The notes beneath the pieces were generated by a model. That model was not told the DNA's origin. It saw nothing but the letters and a program-made list of their open reading frames with translations, and did no database searches. From Coffea arabica (lineage: Eukaryota; Streptophyta; Magnoliopsida; Gentianales; Rubiaceae): a DNA stretch of 64,000 bases. Of the stretch, positions 56,797-64,000 are shown one piece after another (the first letter of the stretch is position 1; each line of letters begins with the position of its first letter). Location: contig NC_092329.1 of NCBI RefSeq assembly GCF_036785885.1, positions 16,634,449 through 16,698,448 on the forward strand, given 5' to 3'. The position numbers and the translations under genes are program-made.

Positions 56797-57290
56797 ATTC
56801 TGCCTTGTATTGTCATTTGGCATGGTTTGTCGAATTGAAGATGATAAATCAGGGAATGTGTATCTTCTTTTATTAGGCTAAATATGAGTGTTGCCAGGAC
56901 CTGATATGTTGTCTCTCGTAAACGAGCTCGAGCTCGAAAACTCAGCTCGAGTTTGTCGCGAGCTCAATGAGCTCGGCTCGAGTTCAAACTCGAGTTCGAG
57001 CCCAAACTTCAGTTTTCTACCTGTACATTGAGTCGATCTCGAGCGCCTTGTGAAGCTCGAATAATTAATCGAGCGAGCTCGAGTTAGCTCGATTAGAGGT
57101 TTGAGTCGAGCTCGATTGTCCTATACTCGAGCTCGACTCGGCTCGTTTAATAGCTCTACCCTTAACACAAGGTCGAGATCTATTACTCCAAGTACTATCA
57201 AGAGATTTTTTTTTTCAGAACTTGAAGTTTGTGCCATTCAACATAGGAATATTATTGATGTTGGTAGTAATATTCGTAAGATCATTTGCA

Positions 57291-58718
57291 ATTGAACAGA
57301 AAATATTAAATAATTAAAATATACTCACATAAACCAAAACAATAATAAATTTAAGTAAAGGTAATCCCATCTCAAAATACCGACGTTCCATTAATATTTT
57401 GTCTTTGGACAAAAATATAAACTTCTAAATGATACCTTGGTACAATAATAAATACTGATAATAAAAACATGTCAAAAAATAAATTTTTCTTTGGACCAAT
57501 TTATAAATCACATGTAAAATCCAAATAATTATCACGTATTTATTATCACAAGTGCAGATGTAATTTTATTAAATATTGACCTTCCTTTGGGCCGATCAAT
57601 ATTCATAAAATTTCAAGTACCAAATTAGTTTTATTTTAAAATAAATTAATTTTCATAATAGAGGTCACTTTGGTGGCATATTATTTCAATTAATTTATTC
57701 TAAAATATATATATTTATACCAATATTTAAATTTAAAATTATCCGAATTAAACAAAAATTTTGATCAAAGTAAACTCTAGTCAACTCTGGTAAAAAATGG
57801 TCAAACATGGTCAAACCATTCAAAATTGGAACAAGACTTATTGGACTAAAAGTCCATATCCATAATTTAATCCAAATTTATCATGCAAGCCCAAAATATT
57901 TCTTGAAGTCCATAATGTCTTATAAAACTGTATATTTAGTGGGTCTAATATATGGACTTTATAAGGTTTAAATATCTTATTAACTTTATTAGGGTTCACT
58001 TAAATTAAAAAAAAATCCTAATTTCTTAACACAAAAATATGCATGTTTATTCTCTTATACACCGAAACAAGTCAAAAGAAAAATATAAATCATGGCTGAA
58101 TCAACACAAGAAAATTGTGTACCCAAGATTTAAGACATAAACCATATAAATATGTGGGTCCCAAGTATATTGTTTGTGCCTCATTATGTCAATAATTTAC
58201 ATGAGAAACTTTTGGCCATTTAAAGATGAGCTTTTGACCACAGTAATCATGCGCATATCCAATCCAAAATCAAAAGTACAAGGCATGTAAAGTTGAGCAA
58301 CAAGCCAATCATACGATAAGAACAAACTAAGCAATCAAGAACTTGTGCCAATGGACTTCAACAACTTACGTGGCAAGGAAAATCAGCCACTCAATTTTGA
58401 TATTCAAGATATAAACGTGTCAACTGGATTCAAGTGTTGACCGAATTCACGAATCATATGATGTAATTGGACCAAAGCATAAAGATAACATTATGGATGA
58501 ATTCATACGACATGCAAATAGAACGGCAATTGTTTATCACATCAATTCATGCCATCAGCAACCAAGACTTCCAAAAGTAAATGGCAAAGCCGAAACATGA
58601 AATCCGAAACACTTAGCCGTACAAACGAAAAACTAAATTAATCATAGTTTTTATTTTTCAATAAAAAAAACTATGAATTACTAAAACAAAATTATTTCCT
58701 AATAATCCACCATATGAG
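57291..58718 (-). other. Leader between primer site and gag of the copia element
   Basis: About 1.4 kb of AT-rich sequence without a convincing ORF lies between the primer site and gag. It is long for a copia leader, so it may contain a further degraded insertion that was not recognised. Confidence 0.5.
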
Positions 58719-58730
58719 CTCTGATACCAC
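58719..58730 (-). promoter_or_regulatory. Initiator-tRNA-Met primer binding site of the copia element
   Basis: The minus strand reads TGGTATCAGAGC directly after the 5' LTR end CCTAACA, exactly the site complementary to plant initiator tRNA-Met. Confidence 0.9.
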
Positions 58731-58731
58731 T

Positions 58732-59270
58732 TGTTAGGACGGTTATTTATATTTAACCTTTTGGTGAAAACCATCACCTATGTAACCCAAGATCTTATGG
58801 CGATTATTAAGAAATAAGTTAACGATAAAATTGTGGAAGTGTACCTGAATTCATATCCACAAACTGATATATGAATTTCCAAGGGTATTGGGGTGGCCTT
58901 CCAGGTCAACACGTATCCGTCGATTCTTGAGAGAGTCCTTTAGTAGCTCTCTAGTATCTTTCCTGATGATAGAATATCAGGGAAGAGTTATATTTTGTGG
59001 TATTAGAAAATACGACAAATAGAATGATACGTGTGACCTGGGGACCATAACCCTATTTATAGGTAACATTCCTGTTATCTTTTGGAACCCTATTTCAGCC
59101 CATCATAAAAATAGGAGCCCTTAAATCTCTACTCATTAAAGGCCCACATCCTATTAGATATATTAAATCCAAACCATATTTGATCACTTTAATTGGATTT
59201 AATCTTATTTGACAGTTTGCAACTCATAATTATTCACATATAAGTCCAACGTTGGATTAATGATTCAACA
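58732..59270 (-). repeat. 5' LTR of the copia element
   Basis: 539 bp, partner of 49592-50130. It holds a TATA-like CCTATAAATAGGG-type box on the minus strand around 59050-59065 (AACCCTATTTATAGG on plus), the likely promoter. The outer TG end is followed by the TGGTT target repeat. Confidence 0.9.
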
Positions 59271-59789
59271 TGGTTTAAATAGGTTCATTGTAGCCTAGAG
59301 TGCATGTCAAAATAAAATTTGCGATTTTAAAACAACAAAAACAAAAAATAAAAATTTGAAGCGTTTTCTTGTGCTGAAAATGGCAAAATTCATTTTGTTA
59401 ACTTTGGCTTCGTTTTTCTGTGATGGTTTTACTCTCCATAACCCGTAAAATTTGTAGACATGGTTTATTCGAGTTTTCATTGGGATTGAGCAAGAAACAT
59501 GGGTTTGAAAGTTGGCTTTTTTTATTCTTGTGGTTAGGCCTTAGTTTGTGATTTTGTGATGTTTGTAGGTTAATTTTGATGGTTTGAGCATGTTTAGGAT
59601 GACGTGAAGACTTGATTTATGCAAAAATTCTATTTAAAAAATAGTTGGTTTCAGTTTCTTGGGAGATTCTAGCCACTTAGGCTGAAATTTTTCCAAAATC
59701 CAAAAAAGGGATGCTAGTTTTCTTTTGGGCGTGCGAGGTTGGGCTTGTAACTTTTACAGTTTGGGTTTGCTTTCTTCTAATCTAGGTTG
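59271..59789. other. Unique flank between the copia and Ogre-like elements, no gene seen
   Basis: It is AT-rich with long T runs and no supported ORF. It continues the pre-insertion sequence of 49235-49591. Confidence 0.4.
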
Positions 59790-62700
59790 TGTAAACACCA
59801 AATTTTTGTCAAATTTTGTGTTTTCTTGAATATTTTCTATTTGATGAGTCATTTATTTTCTTACATTTTAAGTATATTTTGTCTCATTTTTGTAGGTTTA
59901 TCTTAGAAACAAAAAAAGGAAAAAAAAAAAAAAGAAACCATGATTTGAAAGAAACTAAACCCCTTTTGACATCTCTAGGCTCCATCCTGAACCTTGGATT
60001 GACAAGAAGCCAACTCCCCACTTTTTCTCCCAATAGAATATCTCGGCCGCTCCTAACACAAAAAAAAAGGACAGAACAAAAGAAAGAGATCTTCCTCACT
60101 CTCTCAGCCTCTCCCTCGATAGACGAAAGCCACAGATGAAAAAGGGGAAGCTTGGGAGCTTGCTGCTAGTGCCATTACCACCACCACTGCCAAAATAATC
60201 TCCATTATAAAACCATTGTAACTCTCTCTTTTTATTTTTTGTTTTGATTCCAACGATATAGCTCCTGGAAATTTGGCAAAGATTTAGTTGATCCTTATTT
60301 TAATGCAAATTGGTTCGGTTTTTTTCTTCTTTTCTTTGGCTTTGATGATCAATAATCTTGTGGGTTTTGTGAAATAAATTGGTTGCTGATGTTGTTGTAT
60401 TTTTTTCGGAATAAGCCATGAACAAAATTAAGAAAAAAGAAACGGGCCTATGAATGCATGTCAAGTGTTTGCGAAAATGCCAAAATGAAAAATAAATCAA
60501 ATTAGTGAATCTTTTGTGCTTAATTTTTGCCAGCAATGGATGACTATCAGCTAGTACAAAGCCTACAAATGCTTAGTTATCCAAAATTTTGGAGTTTTTG
60601 AGCCTTATAAGCATTAAAATAATTTTCTTCATTTTTGGTGCTGTTTTGACTTAATGCACCATTTTGGCATAATTTTTGGTGAAGGTTTAAAGGTTTTAAA
60701 AGAATAAAAAATTGGGCTATTTTTTGGCATTTTGGCCACCTTCGAGTTAGTTTTTGTAAAAACTAACTCCGAAATAGAATCTATGCAAAAAATCGAATGA
60801 AAGGATGTATTTTGGTCAAATTTGGTGATCGGAAAGGTTGTCGGCGACCGCCACCGGCAGCCACCATAGCCGCTAGCCAGAAGGGAGCTTCAGCTCCTTG
60901 GTAGAGAAGAAGGGGAGGAAGAAGAAAGAAAAAAAGAAAAGAAAGGAAAAGAAAGAAAAAAGAATGGGCTAATGTTTTTTTTTTTTTCTGGTGGGTTTGA
61001 GTTTATTTTTATGGTTGGGTTTTGCGAATGGATTTTGGTTTATTTCTTTTGGGTTTTGATTGGGTTAGGAGGTCAGAGCCCATGTATTTTTTTTGGTTGG
61101 GTTTGAGTGATAAAAAAGGGCGCCGGCCTGTGTATTTTAGCCGGGACTGTCGGTTGGGCCGGATGGCCTTGGGCCCGAAAAAATAGAGAATGGCCCGGTG
61201 GTCTGATTTGTTAAGGAATAAGAAATTTTTTTTGCATATCAGTCCCTGTACTTTCAAGTATTTTCACTATGGCTCAAAACATTTTAAATTTCTTTCAATT
61301 TGGTTCTTAAATTAATTGCATTTTGGTCCTTAAATTGTATCTTTCATTTAATTTTGACCCCTAAACTTTGGAAAATTATATTTTTGACCTCAAAAGTTTT
61401 TCAATTTTTTGTAATTCAGTCCCTGGTGAGTTTGTTTATCTTTATTACGATTGTTTCTTTTCTTTAATAGCTAATTATGTCACTTTTGAATATATTTAAA
61501 TTGTAAATTTTAGATATTCTTAAATTGCTATGCATTTGACATATTAAGATTAATTATTATTATTATTATTATTATTTTTCAATTAAATTGGTACCATGAT
61601 TCTTTTGTTCATTTTGAGTATAAATAGGGTCATGTAATTCCATTAGGTCACCACTTCAAAAGGGAGGTACCCCTATTATTATTATTTCAATGTCAACTAC
61701 GTGCTCTTACGTGTTCTTATATGTTTATATATTTTTATATGCTTTATTTATTTGATTTAAATATTCATTTAAATTTTCTTATATATGTTTTAGTTAATTT
61801 TTATAATGATTCGAGAGGCATTTAAATATCTCAAAAATGTAATAGATAGGATAATTAGATTTGTTTTATTATATTTTTTCCTTTTAGATTGTAGTTAGGC
61901 GCTCCCCGATGTAATAGGCAGGTTGTGTGTTTGTGTGGCTTATGTGTTACGTGCCTTACCCGTTTTCCTTAGGATTTTTGCATATAGATATTATGTTTAT
62001 GTGTTTATTTGTTTTAATTTATACCTACTTGTCTTATTATGTATTAAAAATGTATGACGTCACCACACTAGTCCAATGCTAGTTGTGGCTTCTCCGTCCG
62101 TTTACTTGCTAGTCCAACGCTAGTAAGGATTTTTAGAAATGGATTAGTCCAACGCTAGACTCTTAAATTGTTCATGCATTAGATTCATTTTTGTGTGATA
62201 TTCATTACATTTCCATGCATATTTTATTTTTTAGGATTTTTCTCATTTGCATGATATTTTCTATATATTATCCTCTACCCCCTACCCTCTATATGTATTA
62301 ATCATGTCATTTAGAATTGTATCTCATTTAAATTAGTTCATTTGCTTGTCTGTGTTAGGAGAATTATTCTTCAAATATGGGAAATGGGTGATTATAATTT
62401 TTAAATTTAAATACCCTATCGATCCTTGTATAAGAAAATTATGTTACGAGTTTTGTTTCCTGTACCCATTATGATGCACCCCTATTCTTTGATCACTTAT
62501 ATTTATGTATATAATTTAATTTTCTTTTCTTTTCATTAAATTTCATCATTCGCATACTCGTGACCCTTTCAAGGAATTATTTTGGCGTTCGCAATTAATG
62601 TGATTGGTATCAATTAAACCCTTGAATGGATATTTAATTCCTTTTGATATTTTATAAATTTAGATTTGCATTCATGTAGGAAACATCCAAATGTGATAAA

Positions 62701-63100
62701 ATTAAAGGTTAAATTAGGAAAATTTTGACTAAACCTCACAACTCGTTTAGACTAAATTGAAAGGGTACCTTAGATTTGAGTTAATCGAACCTTTGCCTTC
62801 CCTTTTTTCAATCGTGACTCTCGAATTCATTTTCTCTTGTTTTTTAAAAACTTGGAGTTGTCGAAAATGGTTTTTATTTTATTTTTGTCAAAAAACACTT
62901 TTAGGTGATTTGGTACATCGAAAATCAATACCAAGTGGCGACTCCTATTTTTTTTTAAAAACTCTTTTAGACTAAATTTTGGACTCAAATTGTCGCATTT
63001 TTCAAACTCCCATTCTAGGTCCTTTTTATTTAATTTTAAATAAAATTACATCTTTTATAAACACCTTTTCTTTTCCCATCGCGAAAAATAGGACGCGACA
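59790..63100 (+). mobile_element. 5' LTR of an Ogre/Tat-like Ty3/gypsy element
   Basis: It begins TGTAAACACCAAATTTTTG and ends GGACGCGACA (TG...CA), followed three bases later by a primer site. About 3.3 kb long, it carries a TATA box GTATAAATAGG at 61618. Repeats inside include three copies of TAGTCCAA(T/C)GCTAG at 62070-62160 and a TTA microsatellite at 61553-61575. The left end is judged from sequence style only, because the 3' LTR lies outside the window. Confidence 0.6.
61618..61628 (+). promoter_or_regulatory. TATA box of the Ogre-like LTR
   Basis: GTATAAATAGG lies about 1.5 kb before the LTR end and has the form commonly seen at LTR retrotransposon promoters. Confidence 0.5.
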
Positions 63101-63103
63101 ATT

Positions 63104-63122
63104 TGGCGACTCCACTAGGGAC
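63104..63122 (+). promoter_or_regulatory. tRNA-Arg-type primer binding site
   Basis: TGGCGACTCCACTAGGGAC follows the LTR. TGGCGACTCCACTGGGGA-type sites, complementary to a tRNA-Arg 3' end, are characteristic of Ogre/Tat-lineage gypsy elements. Confidence 0.65.
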
Positions 63123-63853
63123 GCTAGAGAGTCTAAACACTTGGTTTAGTTGTCTTTTCTTCTTGTAACCCTTTTATTTATCATATTTGGATGTTTTAGA
63201 TTGCATTTTTCTAGGATGTTTTGCATTTCACACTCGTATTCGTTTATCGTTTCTCGTGTATGTTATGAATGGTTTATTTATGTATTTGTGTTTATTTACT
63301 TATTCATATTGCGTTTTGCATTTCGGGATGGGGAGCAATATTACCTTAGAACCTTCACGTGCATTTAATGTTAATCCCTCCCCTCAAAGGAGCAATTCAT
63401 ACGTGCATACGCTATTTATTTACAACTCTACATCTTATTTTCTTTTTAGTGGTTGTCATACCACTCTTCCCTATTAGGATTAGGATCGATTCACTTGGAC
63501 ATGTGGCCGTGGCACGACATGCACGTAGCAATGTCTGGAGGATTACTCGAGCCACCGACCGAAGGTCTTGGGATTGATGACCCTTCACCTCCTGGTCTGA
63601 AGGCTTGGGAGCCTAAATTTTATCGAGTCTAGATGCATTAATGAGCCTAACCTCATGCATCCATTTAGAAATCACCTAAGGTAGAGCCTTCATCTACCCT
63701 ATTAAGAACACTAGACACGAGGGGAGGAATTCTACCCTTCTTTCTTTTTTTTATCTTATATTTCTGTATTACTTTGTTGCCACAACATGCATATATGGGC
63801 CATGGAACATGGAATTACATGTTGTGGCACATGTAATTTTGCATATATGTGCC
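63123..63853 (+). other. 5' leader of the Ogre-like element
   Basis: No supported coding region is present. It contains the GGGATGGGGAGCAATATTACC box at 63323 and, at 63788-63862, two direct copies of GCATATATG(G/T)GCCATGGAAC spaced 53 bases apart with ACATGTTGTGGCACATGTAA between them. Confidence 0.5.
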
Positions 63854-64000
63854 ATGGAACATTTTCGAAGACAGTTGCCTGCTCCTGATGGTCTATCGTT
63901 GATTGGGTATAATTGGATAGCTACCCATTATAAGAGAGTTGACAAAAATAATTTGCCAAGAAATGCATCAGAATGGTTGCACTTTCTGAGGGTATTGTCG
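63854..64000 (+). CDS. Start of an ORF of the Ogre-like element (cut by the window end)
   Basis: ATG at 63854 lies in a strong GCCATGG context and opens a frame of 49 codons that is still open at the window end. It reads MEHFRRQLPAPDGLSLIG, then YNWIATHYKRVDKNNLPR and NASEWLHFLRVLS. I do not recognise the family. Its place, about 750 bp after the primer site of an Ogre/Tat-like element, suggests the extra ORF1 or the gag that such elements carry there. It could instead be a protein of an element nested in the leader. Confidence 0.4.
   Translation, partial: MEHFRRQLPAPDGLSLIGYNWIATHYKRVDKNNLPRNASEWLHFLRVLS

Larger units (their letters stand above)
54778..57158 (+). mobile_element. Non-autonomous hAT element inside the copia gag
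   Basis: The ends TAGTACTGTTAATCGAACC and (reversed) TAGAGCTATTAAACGAGCC are inverted partners. The exact 8-bp duplication CCCTTAAC lies at 54770-54777 and 57159-57166, which is the hAT hallmark. Both subterminal regions carry many GAGCTCG / CGAGCTC words (54820-54900 and 56920-57150), the usual hAT pattern of clustered transposase-binding sites. No dimerisation domain or catalytic core is visible. A GC-rich leader and one acidic exon-like ORF remain, so it looks like a deletion derivative. Confidence 0.9.
50857..57290 (-). pseudogene. Copia gag-pol, many stops and frameshifts
   Basis: Minus-strand order: the GAG start (57290-57167) has NNIPMLNGTNFKF and, after a shift, LLIVLGVIDLDLVLR, where the hAT is inserted. 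GAG resumes at 54769 (AVPKAFRGTMS, LTHLVSMKFSGKGNIREY) with a CCHC knuckle CFFCGTERHKKKYC near 54160. Protease near 54010 reads LDYGATTHIS, where DSGA is usual. Integrase at 53640-52793 has IHTDICGPF, VRSDRGGEY and [11 protein letters not shown], all three acidic catalytic residues, split by a frameshift near 53100. The reverse transcriptase (52366-51460) has YVDDILLASND. RNase H (51555-50857) has STLGYIYLLARGIICWKS and KHIDIKFLAVKERV. Each domain is recognisable, but at least six breaks prevent translation as one polyprotein. Confidence 0.9.
49592..59270 (-). mobile_element. Complete but inactive Ty1/copia retrotransposon, split by a hAT insertion
   Basis: Two 539-bp LTRs (49592-50130 and 58732-59270) begin TGTTGGATCC / TGTTGAATCA and end CCTAACA on the minus strand. 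The 5-bp target repeat TGGTT is exact (49587-49591 and 59271-59275). The primer site is at 58719-58730 and the polypurine tract at 50131-50141. Order on the minus strand is LTR, leader, GAG, protease, integrase, RT, RNase H, LTR, the copia order. The length without the 2.4-kb hAT is about 7.3 kb. Over the first about 165 bases the two LTRs differ at roughly 11 positions, nearly all transitions, so it is not a recent insertion. Confidence 0.95.

Noticed and set aside
61009..61257. 82-codon basic minus-strand frame in the Ogre-like LTR
   Set aside because: It lies in LTR sequence, has no recognisable domain, and its composition follows the local T/G-rich tract.
1..64000. CRISPR array, bacterial operon or plasmid features
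   Set aside because: No regularly spaced identical repeats of that type; all signals are of plant nuclear DNA.

Overview
ORGANISM AND CHARACTER. This is AT-rich nuclear DNA from a flowering plant, most likely a eudicot and probably an asterid. The evidence is plant-type LTR retrotransposons, MULE and hAT DNA transposons, spliceosomal introns, and a CC-NB-LRR gene of the type annotated as late-blight R1-like, which is abundant in asterids. No species can be named from the sequence. Transposons and their remains make up most of the window. Only one gene, the NB-LRR at 34.1-37.6 kb, looks like an intact host gene. LAYOUT. 0-6.3 kb: 3' spacer and long terminal repeat of a Ty3/gypsy element (+), interrupted by a fold-back MULE-like element (965-2565, 10-bp target duplication) that itself holds a MITE (1909-2224, 9-bp duplication), and by a solo LTR (3503-5455, 5-bp duplication). 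6.9-19.2 kb: a large Mutator-like element with long terminal inverted repeats, a decayed transposase on + and a GRF zinc-finger gene on -. It was split by a second MULE of about 6.8 kb (8152-14941). That inner MULE carries, on -, a decayed transposase followed by a plant-mobile-domain (PMD) pseudogene. 19.2-30.1 kb: two copies of a GAG-only, tRNA-Asp-primed Ty3/gypsy-type unit on -, with a large coiled-coil ORF between them. 30.1-34.1 kb: intergenic DNA with MITEs. 34.1-37.6 kb: the two-exon CC-NB-LRR gene (-), with a SINE-like sequence in its intron. 37.8-38.6 kb: MITE remains. 38.7-41.0 kb: a Pack-MULE with perfect 9-bp duplications carrying four intron-containing exons of an inositol-transporter gene. 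41.0-45.0 kb: intergenic, with a 188-bp tandem duplication. 45.0-46.4 kb: a second Pack-MULE with perfect 9-bp duplications, carrying two exons of a chloroplast EGY3-like gene. 46.4-49.6 kb: more MITEs. 49.6-59.3 kb: a complete but dead Ty1/copia element (-), with two 539-bp LTRs, TGGTATCAGAGC-type primer site, polypurine tract and 5-bp duplication, cut in its gag by a non-autonomous hAT element (54778-57158, 8-bp duplication). 59.8-64.0 kb: a long 5' LTR, primer site, leader and the first codons of an ORF of an Ogre/Tat-like Ty3/gypsy element (+) that runs off the window. HOW THE PARTS RELATE. The strongest theme is Mutator-like activity. At least five TIR elements have exact 9-10-bp (one about 8-9-bp) duplications, two of them carry host gene fragments, and one MULE sits inside another. 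Nothing here looks like a multi-gene host pathway. The features most worth following up are the nested MULE/PMD composite, the two gene-capturing Pack-MULEs (one with a terminal repeat that has grown into the captured exon), and the GAG-only retroelement tandem with its associated ORF. All boundaries and homologies were read by eye, without database searches.
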